Source of the DNA: a bacterium
GTDB lineage: Bacteria > Pseudomonadota > Alphaproteobacteria > Rickettsiales > RI-342
Direction: 5' to 3'
DNA length: 37,313 nucleotides
Assembly (NCBI GenBank): GCA_016124905.1
Contig: WGMV01000024.1
Location: forward strand, 1 to 37,313
Position numbers and translations under genes: made by a program
Part shown: piece by piece, positions 7,043-15,697 of the stretch
How the letters are laid out: the number at the start of each line of letters is the position of its first letter
How positions within the stretch are numbered: position 1 is the first letter of the stretch
The notes under the pieces: model-generated
What the model was told of the DNA's origin: nothing
Database searches by the model: none
Seen by the model: only the letters and a program-made list of their open reading frames with translations

Positions 7043-9462
7043 GCAGCTGCCTTTTTCAGCAAACCATCGCCTTTGCGATCCAGCGTGGCGCTATCCAGCA
7101 ATGCACTTTCCCCTTTGCCTTTGATGCGCTCGATCCCGATTTCCAGAAGTAATGGCACAGCCAAGGGCGAAATGCGATCCAGGTTGTGATGCTCAATGGT
7201 GATGCCTGCGACGAGGGTTTGCAGCCGCTCGATATCCGATAGTTTTTCATTCACTTCCTGACGAGTGGCGGTGAGCAGGATGTGGTCTGGCTCATATTTG
7301 CGCAGTACGTCGTAAATCAGGTCGGTGGACATGGTGACCTGTTTGCCGGTTTTCCGCTTGCCCGGGTTGCCCCGTTCCACCAGGCCTGAAATGACGGCGA
7401 TTTCGCGAAAGACGCGGCGTGCCATCTGGCTGCTTTCCACCCATTCTTCGCTGTTTTCTTGTGTGAGGGCGGCTTTGATGAGGGTTTCACTGTCATCGAC
7501 CGGCTTTAAACCCCAGAACCCCACGGCGTAATCCGTTGCGACAAAGCCCAGCGGCAGCAGGCCCTGCATTTCCATTTGCTGCGTCAGCAGTAGGCCGAGG
7601 GTCTGGTTGGCATTACGCCCGGCAAAACTGTAAATCACCAGGTATTCCAGCTTTTCATCGGGGAAGGATTCCGTCAGCAATCTATCCTCCCCCGGCAAGG
7701 CGGAGCGCTTGCGCTGTAAGGAAAGCCATGAGCGGATAAGGGGAGGCAGATGCTCCCATTCCCCTTCATCGTGCATCAGATGGCGTACGCGGTCTGCCAA
7801 GGAAATGGAGAGAGGCAGCCTACCGCCTTTAAAGGAAGGTATTTTGGGTTTGCTGCCCTTGGCCGGTTCTACCTCCACCGTCATTTCATGCACGCCTTTA
7901 TAGCTCAGCATCCTGCCTGCAAAAATGAACGTATCGCCCGGGGACAGGCCCTGAACAAAATATTCCTCTATCCGCCCCAAGTCGGTTTTCCGCCGCGAAC
8001 CTGTCCGCCTCATGCTGACGCGCAACGTTTCATATTCTACAATGGTTCCGGTATTCATGCGGTGGCGGCGTATCGCCATGGGCGTGGCGTGCCACAGGCC
8101 TTCTTCATTTTGCTCGATCCGGTGAAACCGGTCATAAGCCTTCAAGCTGTAGCCGCCATCGGCCACAAATCGTACGACCCGGTCGAATATGTCCTGAGTC
8201 AGGTAGCGATATGGGTGGGCCTTTATCAGCTGACGATACAATTCCTCGCTGGAGAACTGCCCCGCGCAGGCACAGTTCATGATGAATTGCGCCAGCACAT
8301 CCAGGCTGCCCTGTCGCAAGGGCTCTCCATCGATTTCACCATCGGCAATGGCATCCATCACGGCCATGCACTCAATCATCTCAAAGCGGTTGCAGGGCAC
8401 CAGCACAGCATCGCTCGGTTCATCAAGGCGGTGATTGGAGCGCCCTATGCGCTGCAGCAGGCGACTGATGCCCTTGGGCGCGCCAACCTGAATCACCAGA
8501 TCCACGGCTCCCCAGTCCAGCCCCATGTCCAGCGATGCAGTGGCCACGACGGCCCGTAATTTCCCCTCGGCCATCTTGGCCTCCACATTCAGCCGGTGCT
8601 GTTTGTCCAGCGAGCCGTGATGCAGGGCTATCGGCAGGCTGTCGCTGTTGGCTTCCCATAGTTTTTGAAACAGGAATTCCGCCTGTGCGCGGGTGTTGAC
8701 AAAGACGATGCTGTTACGCGCCTTTTGAATGGATATGTAAATATCCTCCACGGCATAGGCGGACATATAGCCGCTCCATGGCACCTTATCGCCTTTCAAC
8801 AAACGGATGTTCGGCACGGCCTGCGTTTTTGCATGGATGATGCGGGTATCTTCATGTAGCCATGATGCCAGGTTTTCCGGTTCCGCCACGGTGGCGGAAA
8901 GCCCAAAGACCTGCAATTCAGGCCGCATGGAACGCAGACGCGCCACGCACAGAGCGGTAAGATGTCCACGCTTTCCCGGAGCCAGGGAATGTACTTCATC
9001 AATGATAACGCGTTGCAGGTTCTGCATGAGGCCTGTTGCCTCGGCATGGGAAAGGATCAGTTCCAGCGATTCGGGCGTGGTAAGTAGAATGTGAGGCGGC
9101 TTCTTGAATTGGCGCTGCTTGCGGGATGCCGGTGTATCGCCCGTGCGCATCTCGATGGTGATGGGCAACTGCATGTCGGCAATGGGGGCTGCCAGATTAC
9201 GCTGAATATCGGCGGCCAGTGCCTTGAGGGGCGAGATATAGATGCTGTGCAGGAATGGTTTTTGGTTATCCGCCAGTTCCACCAGGCTGGGCAGAAAACC
9301 GGCCAGTGTTTTGCCGCCACCCGTCGGTGCGATCAGCAGGCTGGAATGGTTTTCCCTCGCAGCCTGTAACATTTCCATTTGGTGGGCGTGCGGCTCCCAC
9401 CCTTTGGTGGCGAACCAGTCCTGAAAACGTTTCGGCAGCGGCGCCTGCTTTCGTGACGGCAT
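7039..9462 (-). CDS. Ligase-associated DNA damage response DEXH-box helicase (Lhr-like)
   Basis: An 807-residue superfamily-2 helicase, ATP-driven and acting on DNA. Walker A is APTGGGKT with K51, and the DEXH box is IIDEVHSL. SAT is present in VFGLSATVAEPE. The second RecA domain carries SIVFVNTRAQAEFL, VVATASLDMGLDWGAVDLV and the arginine-finger motif LLQRIGRSNHR. The remaining ~400 residues fit the Lhr-core winged-helix and accessory region. It is first in a leftward operon with pdeM. It is divergent from the exonuclease-ligase pair, from which it is separated by 66 bases that must contain both promoters. Length and order match the known four-gene damage-response set. Confidence 0.94.
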   Translation of the reverse strand: MPSRKQAPLPKRFQDWFATKGWEPHAHQMEMLQAARENHSSLLIAPTGGGKTLAGFLPSLVELADNQKPFLHSIYISPLKALAADIQRNLAAPIADMQLPITIEMRTGDTPASRKQRQFKKPPHILLTTPESLELILSHAEATGLMQNLQRVIIDEVHSLAPGKRGHLTALCVARLRSMRPELQVFGLSATVAEPENLASWLHEDTRIIHAKTQAVPNIRLLKGDKVPWSGYMSAYAVEDIYISIQKARNSIVFVNTRAQAEFLFQKLWEANSDSLPIALHHGSLDKQHRLNVEAKMAEGKLRAVVATASLDMGLDWGAVDLVIQVGAPKGISRLLQRIGRSNHRLDEPSDAVLVPCNRFEMIECMAVMDAIADGEIDGEPLRQGSLDVLAQFIMNCACAGQFSSEELYRQLIKAHPYRYLTQDIFDRVVRFVADGGYSLKAYDRFHRIEQNEEGLWHATPMAIRRHRMNTGTIVEYETLRVSMRRTGSRRKTDLGRIEEYFVQGLSPGDTFIFAGRMLSYKGVHEMTVEVEPAKGSKPKIPSFKGGRLPLSISLADRVRHLMHDEGEWEHLPPLIRSWLSLQRKRSALPGEDRLLTESFPDEKLEYLVIYSFAGRNANQTLGLLLTQQMEMQGLLPLGFVATDYAVGFWGLKPVDDSETLIKAALTQENSEEWVESSQMARRVFREIAVISGLVERGNPGKRKTGKQVTMSTDLIYDVLRKYEPDHILLTATRQEVNEKLSDIERLQTLVAGITIEHHNLDRISPLAVPLLLEIGIERIKGKGESALLDSATLDRKGDGLLKKAAA

Positions 9463-9494
9463 TTTTATGCTCTGATTGTTTAGGATAAATCATA

Positions 9495-9505
9495 GAGTTG
9501 AACTC
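9495..9505. promoter_or_regulatory. Palindrome in the divergent repair-gene promoter region
   Basis: GAGTT-G-AACTC is a perfect 5-base-arm palindrome in the centre of the 66-base gap (9463-9528) between the helicase and exonuclease genes. AT-rich sequence suited to -10 elements flanks it on both sides, for example CATATAAAAAATAAATAGG. It could be an operator controlling both directions. It does not match the GTTC-N7-GTTC pattern of alphaproteobacterial LexA. Confidence 0.35.
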
Positions 9506-9528
9506 ATATAAAAAATAAATAGGCCTCT

Positions 9529-10551
9529 ATGAACTCCGCCCGCGAAAAACCTGAGAACTGGCTGCATGTAAATGATACCGGCCTTTATTGTGTGCCGGGC
9601 GATTTTTACATTGACCCCATGCGGCCGGTGGAAAAAGCGGTTGTCACGCATGGCCATGCCGACCATGCGCGGCCAGGCCACCGGCATGTGCTGGCCACCC
9701 CGGCGACGATTGCCATCATGCAACAGCGTTACGGCGCAAGCCTGGATGCGCAGTTGCAACAGGCGATCTATGGGGAGATGCTGGATATCAACGGTGTAAG
9801 GCTTAGCCTGCTTCCTGCCGGGCATATCCTTGGCAGCAGTCAGGTCATGATGGAATATGGCGGCAGCCGCATCATTGTATCCGGTGATTATAAGCGACGG
9901 CGTGATCCTACCTGCGAGGCCTTTACCCCGCACCCCTGTGATGTGTTCGTAACGGAAGCTACGTTCGGGCTTCCCGTCTTTCGTCATCCACCGGGTGAAC
10001 AGGAAGTGGGCAAGCTGTTACGCGCCTTGGAACTATGGCCGGAGCGGTGTATTTTGCTCGGCGCCTATGCACTTGGAAAATGTCAGCGCGTCATCTGCCT
10101 GCTCCGGGAAGCGGGTTATCATGAAACCATTTATCTGCATGGGGCCATGATTGGTCTATGTGAGCTGTACCAGAAATTCGGGGTGGATCTTGGTAGAATC
10201 GCACCGGTAGCGGGGATGGAAAAAGAGCCATTAAAAGGCACCATTATCATCGCGCCGCCTTCCGCTTTGCATGATCGCTGGTCGCGTCGTTTTCCCGATC
10301 CCATTACCGCCCTTGCATCCGGATGGATGAACATTCGCGCACGCGCGCGACAGAAGCTGGTAGAGCTCCCGCTTATCATTTCCGATCATGCGGACTGGGA
10401 GGAACTTACCCAAACCATCCATGATACCCAGGCCTCGGAAATTTGGGTAACGCACGGGCGGGAAGATGCACTGGTGCATTATGCAAAGACCCTTGGCCTT
10501 AAAGCCCGGCCTTTAGACCTGCATGGCTATGAGGATGATGAGGAATCATGA
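9529..10551 (+). CDS. Ligase-associated DNA damage response exonuclease (MBL fold)
   Basis: A 340-residue metallo-beta-lactamase/beta-CASP nuclease related to the SNM1/Artemis and mRNA 3'-end factor families. The zinc motif HxHxDH is explicit: H41, H43, D45 and H46 in THGHADHARPG. Further metal or beta-CASP residues are in LLPAGHILGSSQVMME, IVSGDYK and FVTEATFGLPVF, and near the end in ISDHADW and WVTHGREDA. It overlaps the ligase gene by ATGA (10548-10551). It would process damaged ends before ligation. The start at 9529 is the first in-frame ATG after the shared promoter region; AGG at about 9521-9523 is a weak ribosome site. Confidence 0.93.
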   Translation: MNSAREKPENWLHVNDTGLYCVPGDFYIDPMRPVEKAVVTHGHADHARPGHRHVLATPATIAIMQQRYGASLDAQLQQAIYGEMLDINGVRLSLLPAGHILGSSQVMMEYGGSRIIVSGDYKRRRDPTCEAFTPHPCDVFVTEATFGLPVFRHPPGEQEVGKLLRALELWPERCILLGAYALGKCQRVICLLREAGYHETIYLHGAMIGLCELYQKFGVDLGRIAPVAGMEKEPLKGTIIIAPPSALHDRWSRRFPDPITALASGWMNIRARARQKLVELPLIISDHADWEELTQTIHDTQASEIWVTHGREDALVHYAKTLGLKARPLDLHGYEDDEES

Positions 10552-12134
10552 AAGCCTTTGCCACCTTGCTGGATTCGCTTTCCTATACAGGTTCCACGCT
10601 GGATAAGCGGAGACTGATGGCGGATTATTTCCTTACCCGACCAGCCCCTGAGCGCGGCTGGGCACTGGCTGCGCTGGCCGGTACATTGACCTTTCCAGTG
10701 GCCAAATCCTCTCTTGTGCGTGAAATTGCCATGGAGCGCGTTGACCCGGTATTGCTCTCGCTTTCACGCGATTATGTCGGTGATCTGGCTGAAACCGTTG
10801 CGCTGATATGGCCGGGGAAGATAGATGAAGAAGCTCCGGGCTTGCCGGAAATCGTGCAAGAGCTCGGCTCCGTAAGCCGCGCGGTATTGCGTATAAAACT
10901 GCCCCATTGGCTGGACAGGCTGGACGCCAATGGAAGGTGGGCCTTGCTCAAGCTTATCACGGGCAATATCCGCATCGGGGTATCCGCTCGCCTTGCGAAA
11001 ACCGCTCTCGCTGATGCTTTTGCCAAGGATGTGGACGAGATTGAACAGATCTGGCACGGGGTACAACCGCCCTACCAAACCTTGTTTGACTGGCTTGAAG
11101 ACAAAAGCGATAAGCCGGAATTCCATCGTCAGGCATTCTTCATGCCCATGATGCTTTCGCACCCTATCGAGGAAGATGAGCTATCTGCACTGCCACTTGA
11201 CCATTATCAGGTAGAACTAAAATGGGACGGCATCCGGGTGCAGCTTGTGCGGGCTGGGGATAATGTCGCCATCTATTCCCGCACGGGTGATGATATCACC
11301 CATAGCTTCCCTGATATCGCCAGTGTGGCGCAGGCAATGAATGATGAAGAATTCGTTCTGGATGGTGAGTTGCTGACCACTCAGGATGGCGAAGTGGCAT
11401 CCTTCAATTCACTCCAGCAGCGGCTTAACCGCAAGTTGGTCAGCCCTTCTATGCTGACTCAATACCCCGCACATATAAGGCTTTACGATATCCTGGTGGA
11501 TGCCGGGGAGGATGTTCGTTCCTTTCCACTATCGCAGCGCCGTAAAAGGCTGGAAGCCTGGTACGGGCGTAACCGGCCCACACGCATGGATGTATCCGAA
11601 GTGCTGGCTGTACCGGATCATATCAGCATGGCCAGCCTACGGCATGCGGCGCGCCATGAACCACGTAACGGCGTGGAAGGGCTGATGATCAAGCGGCTGG
11701 ACAGCCCCTATATCGCTGGGCGTCCGCGTGGGCATTGGTTTAAATGGAAACGGCAGACACAGACATTGGATTGCGTATTGCTCTATGCCCAGCGTGGCAG
11801 CGGCAAGCGTTCGTCCTTTTATTCTGACTATACATTCGGCGTGTGGAATCAGGAGCAGCAATTGGTGCCCATCGGCAAAGCTTACTCAGGCTTTACCGAT
11901 GCTGAGCTGGGGAAGCTGGATAAGTGGATTCGCGCTAACACCAGCAACCGCTTTGGGCCGGTACGGGAAGTAAAACACGACCTTGTGCTAGAGATAGAGT
12001 TCGATTCCATCCATCCATCCAACCGCCACAAATCTGGCCTGGCTATGCGCTTTCCACGCGTTCACCGCATCCGCTGGGATAAACCCGCCCATGAGGCGGA
12101 CACGCTCGAAAATGCGCAAAAACTTGCCGTTTAA
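10548..12134 (+). CDS. ATP-dependent DNA ligase, cisplatin damage response type
   Basis: A 528-residue ATP-dependent DNA ligase. An N-terminal helical DNA-binding domain covers about residues 1-200. The adenylation domain begins with motif I, LKWDGIR, where K225 forms the AMP adduct. Other motifs are YSRTGDDITHSFPDI (motif Ia/III region), FVLDGEL (III), EGLMIKR (IV) and WFKWKRQ (V). The OB domain ends with RFPRVHRIRWDKPAHEADTL (motif VI). This is not the NAD-dependent replicative LigA, and it lacks the polymerase and nuclease domains of LigD. The family is called cisplatin damage response ligase because of its linkage to the exonuclease, helicase and PdeM found here. It is the last gene of the rightward repair operon. 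Confidence 0.94.
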   Translation: MKAFATLLDSLSYTGSTLDKRRLMADYFLTRPAPERGWALAALAGTLTFPVAKSSLVREIAMERVDPVLLSLSRDYVGDLAETVALIWPGKIDEEAPGLPEIVQELGSVSRAVLRIKLPHWLDRLDANGRWALLKLITGNIRIGVSARLAKTALADAFAKDVDEIEQIWHGVQPPYQTLFDWLEDKSDKPEFHRQAFFMPMMLSHPIEEDELSALPLDHYQVELKWDGIRVQLVRAGDNVAIYSRTGDDITHSFPDIASVAQAMNDEEFVLDGELLTTQDGEVASFNSLQQRLNRKLVSPSMLTQYPAHIRLYDILVDAGEDVRSFPLSQRRKRLEAWYGRNRPTRMDVSEVLAVPDHISMASLRHAARHEPRNGVEGLMIKRLDSPYIAGRPRGHWFKWKRQTQTLDCVLLYAQRGSGKRSSFYSDYTFGVWNQEQQLVPIGKAYSGFTDAELGKLDKWIRANTSNRFGPVREVKHDLVLEIEFDSIHPSNRHKSGLAMRFPRVHRIRWDKPAHEADTLENAQKLAV

Positions 12135-12190
12135 GAAAAACCATGCCCTCTGCGGCTTTAAATGCTGACAGACGCTATCGGAAGCGTCAA
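12135..12190. other. Short convergent gap with weak hairpin after ligase and tRNA-Leu
   Basis: GACGCT and AGCGTC, six bases apart (about 12171-12188), can form a small stem between the convergent ligase and tRNA-Leu. No U tract accompanies it on either strand, so a terminator call is weak. Confidence 0.25.
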
Positions 12191-12275
<85 letters not shown>

Positions 12276-12299
12276 ACGGGATATTTGGCAAGGGTGCTG

Positions 12300-12327
12300 G
12301 TTATAAAGGGTTGTTTGGCCGTGTCAA
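12300..12327 (-). promoter_or_regulatory. Promoter of tRNA-Leu
   Basis: On the minus strand, a perfect -35 TTGACA (12322-12327) and a -10 TATAAC (12300-12305) are 16 bases apart. The -10 lies 25 bases ahead of the mature tRNA 5' end. It occupies the gap between the coiled-coil gene stop at 12347 and the tRNA. Confidence 0.8.
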
Positions 12328-12346
12328 GGGCTGCTTGCTGGCTGGG

Positions 12347-14587
12347 TCAGGCGGGTTTGGCGTCCGCATCCGGGGTGACATCCATTCCCAGCACCTCGCG
12401 CTCCAGTTCCTGAAGCTTTCGCTGGGTTTCCTGGTAGATCTTCTCTTCCTCGTCCTTGAAGGCCTGGCGGGCATGCTCGAAATTATTGGCCATTTGCTGT
12501 TTCATCTGCTCGTGCTGCTGAAGCAGGATGGTCTGTTCCTTGCGGAGCAGTTCGCTTCGCTCGGCGGATTCCACCTGGATGCGCTTGAGCTCGCGTTCAT
12601 GTTCCTGAGACAGGGCAATTTCCTCCTGCTGATGCCAGAGGCGCGCTTCCTCGATCTGCTCTTCCAGTTTTTTCCGATGGGTTTTGATCTCGGCGGATAT
12701 ATCCTCCATTTCCTTGGAGCGCTTCTCGGCCGCCTTATCCACCATCTCCTTGAATTCGGCGATGTCCTTGTCGAGCTTGCTGGCCTCTTCGCCTTTGGCC
12801 TTGATCTGGCTTTCCAGCAATTTGCGAAACCGCTCCTGTTCTACCTGGATTTCCTGCTGGCGGCTTTTGAGGTGGGTTTCCTTTTCCTTGTATTCGGTGT
12901 CGGCCAGCTTCACCTTCTGCTGGCGCTGGGCCTCCAGGTCCTTCTGACGCGCATTGATGCGCTGACGAAGGGCGCGGGTCTGTTCTTTTTCCTGCTCAAT
13001 GGCCGCATTGTATTGCATGCGGTTTTGCTGAAGCTGCTCGAGGATGAATTTTCCCTGCTCGATGAATTCGAGGAAATTCTCCCTGCTGGCATCGCGCTGC
13101 TGGCTGCGGATGGATGTGGCTTTTTCCAGCGTGTCCTTGGCGATGCGTAGTTTTTCCTCCCAGGCCTGGTTTCGCGCGTTGCGCTTGATGTCCTTGATAA
13201 GGTCGGTGGTTTTTTTCTGCTCCGTCTGCACCAATGTGCGCTGGGCGGATTGCAGCTCGTCATAGAGGGCCTCGCCCTGTTTTTTGAGCGTTTCCATTTC
13301 GCTGGAGGCGGAACTCAGCATGGCCTGCTGCTCCTCCTGCATGCGCTGATGACGGGTGGCGGCGCGTTTTTCCAGTTCGGCGACCTTCTGGCGGGTTTCC
13401 TGAATAATCTGATCGTAGGCCTCTTTGCGGCGGCGCTGGTTATCCTGCGCCTGGCGCACCAGCTTTTCCTTCATAACGCGAAGTTTTTCGCGCTGATCGC
13501 CGGTGAATTGGTCGAGGTTTTTTTGTACCTCGCGGTGGAAAGCCTCAAGCTGGGCGTTCAGCTCCTTATCGAATTGCTCGGCCTGCTCTTTTTGCGTCTG
13601 CTCGGCCTGCTGCTCGATGATCTGTTTGGCCTGCTCGAACAGCTCCTGCGAGCGCACCAGCAGCTGATCGGTGTCGCCCTGCAGGTCTTTGTCGAAATTG
13701 TTGAGCGACTCTATATTGCTCAGGGTCATTTGCTGCTGCTTGGTCTGGAAGTTGGACTGGCGCCCTTTCAGAAACTGGATGAGCTCTTTTTGCGCCTGCA
13801 GCGCCTGCAGCACATCGCCCATACGGATATGCTGGTTGCAGAATTCCATTTTCTCCTTCACCAGCACGCGGTTTTCCTGGATTTCTTTTTGGTGGTCGCC
13901 CTTCAGTGAGCGAAAGCGCTCCTTGCCGCGCATCAGCAACTCGCTGAACTGTTCGCGCTCGCGGGCGATCATGGTTTCGAACTGCGAGCGTGCGCTGCCC
14001 TGGCTTTCCTGCATCTGTACGAGGAGTGCGGAAAATTCGCCGGCAATGTCGCGCGCGTGTTTTTTCTCCAGCTCCATCCGGCTTTTTTCGGCCATGTCGG
14101 CGATACTGGAAATGTCTTTTTCCTTCTGGGCGCGCGTGGCGCTCATTTCGCGTTCGAACAGCTGTTCCTTCTGCACCAGCACCTGCAGCAGGTGATTCAA
14201 TGCACCCTGTATTTCAACCACCCTGGGGTCGGCCGAATCGGAATATTTATGTTCCACCAGCTGGCGAATCTGGTCGATCTTCTGGCGCTTGGCGATGAAA
14301 TAGCTGCGGGCTTTTTCATATTCGCCGGTATGCATGTCGCGCGATTCATCAAATATCTGCTTGAGGCTCGCCTTGACGAGCTTGATCAGCTGATCTTCCT
14401 GATCCTCCGCTGTTTTGTGGTTTTCGGTGATGACCTCCTGCATGGAGCTGTCGGCCTGCTCCAGCTTTTTCTTGCTGTTTTCCACCGCGGCATCGAACCG
14501 CGCAAACTGCTCATCGTGCCAGGCGGGGGTTTCCACCGGCTGTACGGGCAGGGGCGCGGGCGCATGCGGTTTGGCTTTGTCGGCCAT
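12347..14587 (-). CDS. Large coiled-coil protein of unknown function
   Basis: A 746-residue, almost entirely charged protein rich in Glu, Gln, Lys and Arg. Heptad-like stretches run from about residue 30 to 730, for example QEVITENHKTAEDQEDQLIK, EKERDISS-like runs and ELKRIQVESAERSELLRKEQ. A Pro/Ala-rich N-terminus (KPHAPAPLPVQPVETPA) precedes it, and the C-terminus ends DVTPDADAKPA. No Walker A, ABC signature, signal peptide or membrane segment is visible, so it is not an SMC/RecN ATPase. It is more like a cytoskeletal or scaffold coiled coil. AGGG lies 5 bases ahead of the ATG. Hydrophobic open frames on the opposite strand are shadows of its composition. I cannot name a family; searches will be confused by low complexity. 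Confidence 0.85.
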   Translation of the reverse strand: MADKAKPHAPAPLPVQPVETPAWHDEQFARFDAAVENSKKKLEQADSSMQEVITENHKTAEDQEDQLIKLVKASLKQIFDESRDMHTGEYEKARSYFIAKRQKIDQIRQLVEHKYSDSADPRVVEIQGALNHLLQVLVQKEQLFEREMSATRAQKEKDISSIADMAEKSRMELEKKHARDIAGEFSALLVQMQESQGSARSQFETMIAREREQFSELLMRGKERFRSLKGDHQKEIQENRVLVKEKMEFCNQHIRMGDVLQALQAQKELIQFLKGRQSNFQTKQQQMTLSNIESLNNFDKDLQGDTDQLLVRSQELFEQAKQIIEQQAEQTQKEQAEQFDKELNAQLEAFHREVQKNLDQFTGDQREKLRVMKEKLVRQAQDNQRRRKEAYDQIIQETRQKVAELEKRAATRHQRMQEEQQAMLSSASSEMETLKKQGEALYDELQSAQRTLVQTEQKKTTDLIKDIKRNARNQAWEEKLRIAKDTLEKATSIRSQQRDASRENFLEFIEQGKFILEQLQQNRMQYNAAIEQEKEQTRALRQRINARQKDLEAQRQQKVKLADTEYKEKETHLKSRQQEIQVEQERFRKLLESQIKAKGEEASKLDKDIAEFKEMVDKAAEKRSKEMEDISAEIKTHRKKLEEQIEEARLWHQQEEIALSQEHERELKRIQVESAERSELLRKEQTILLQQHEQMKQQMANNFEHARQAFKDEEEKIYQETQRKLQELEREVLGMDVTPDADAKPA

Positions 14588-14671
14588 AAAACCCTATAAG
14601 TCGTTCAGCCAGCAGCCTATCCCATTGGCGTAAAAGAAAGGTTGCGATCGCCCGCGGCCTTACAATTCCGG

Positions 14672-14701
14672 TTGGCAGGCAACCCTTGGCTGGGGTATAA
14701 A
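14672..14701 (+). promoter_or_regulatory. Promoter of the NDUFA9-like gene
   Basis: TTGGCA (14672-14677) and TATAAA (14696-14701) are separated by 18 bases. Transcription from about 14708 would exclude the earlier in-frame start at 14642, supporting the ATG at 14729. Confidence 0.5.
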
Positions 14702-14728
14702 CCGACATTCCCACCAAATGAGGCCGCC

Positions 14729-15697
14729 ATGCATCCTGCCGATTTCGACCTGCGTGAATCCCGCGTCACGGTATTGGGGGGCTCGGGCTTTGTCGGGCGT
14801 TATGTAGTGCGCGCCCTGGCCAAGGCGGGCGCGCTGGTGCATGTGATCTGCCGTGACCCGCAGGGCGCGCTGGAAATCAAAACAGCAGGCTATGTGGGGC
14901 AGATTGTGCTGGACCATGGCGACATTACCAGCGATGCCTCGGTGGCCAAAGCGCTGGAATATAGCGATGCGGTGGTCAACCTGGTCGGTATTCTGCATGA
15001 AAGCGGCCGTCAGCGGTTTGCGGGCGTTCAGGCCCAGGGGGCGGAGCGTGTTGCCCAGGCTGCCGCCAAGGCCGGCGTAAAACGCCTGGTGCATGTTTCC
15101 GCCCTTGGGGTGGATAATGTGCCTTCCTCGGCTTATGCACGCACTAAACTGGCGGGTGAACGCGCCGTGCTGGCCGCCTATCCCAAAGCCACCATTTTGC
15201 GGCCCAGCGTGATATTCGGCCCCGAGGACGGGTTCTTCAACCGTTTTGCCGGGCTTTCCGCCCTGTTGCCCGTAATGCCGCTGATCGGCGGCAAAAGCCT
15301 GATGCAGCCGGTGTATGTGGGCGATGTGGCGGGCGCCGTGGTGGCATCGCTGACCCGGCTGGATACCGATGGCAAGGTTTACGAACTGGGCGGGCCTGCC
15401 GCGCATAGTTTCAAGGATATCCTGAGCTGGGTGATGGAGCAGACCGGGCATAAACGTCCCTTCCTGCCGATTCCCTTCCCCGTTGCCGCCGTGATGGGGG
15501 CATTTGCTGAACTTCTTCCGAAACCGGCGCTGACGCGCGACCAGGTGAAGCTGCTAAAGGCCGACAATGTGTTGACGGGCCGTCATCCCGGCCTGGCGGA
15601 ACTGGGTATCGAGCCCAATGCGTTTGAGACCATCGTGCCGGAATATCTGGAGCGTTACCGCAAGGGTGGGTATTATTCGCGCTTCAAGGCGGCGTGA
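14729..15697 (+). CDS. Complex I NDUFA9-like SDR-family NAD(P)-binding protein
   Basis: An atypical short-chain dehydrogenase/reductase of 322 residues, related to the NDUFA9 accessory subunit or assembly factor of respiratory complex I. The N-terminal Rossmann motif is VTVLGGSGFVGRYVVRAL (GGSGFVG at 17-23), followed by the family-typical VHVICRDPQGAL. VVNLVGIL, RLVHVSALGVD and the YxxxK-like AYARTKLAGER follow, then ILRPSVIFGPEDGFFNRFA and QPVYVGDVAGAV, both highly typical of this family. The ATG at 14729 is chosen because GAGG lies 5 bases upstream and a promoter lies between it and the earlier possible start. Alphaproteobacterial homologues often sit near the FzlA/QueG genes found downstream here. 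Catalytic activity is doubtful in this family; a structural role at complex I is known for the mitochondrial relative. Confidence 0.88.
   Translation: MHPADFDLRESRVTVLGGSGFVGRYVVRALAKAGALVHVICRDPQGALEIKTAGYVGQIVLDHGDITSDASVAKALEYSDAVVNLVGILHESGRQRFAGVQAQGAERVAQAAAKAGVKRLVHVSALGVDNVPSSAYARTKLAGERAVLAAYPKATILRPSVIFGPEDGFFNRFAGLSALLPVMPLIGGKSLMQPVYVGDVAGAVVASLTRLDTDGKVYELGGPAAHSFKDILSWVMEQTGHKRPFLPIPFPVAAVMGAFAELLPKPALTRDQVKLLKADNVLTGRHPGLAELGIEPNAFETIVPEYLERYRKGGYYSRFKAA

Noticed and set aside
7750-8559. 269-codon plus-strand frame
   Set aside because: Antisense shadow of the helicase gene, which has all SF2 motifs in its own frame.
9463-9528. LexA-controlled SOS promoter for the repair genes
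   Set aside because: Only a single GTTC half is present (minus strand); the GTTC-N7-GTTC spacing required for alphaproteobacterial LexA is missing.
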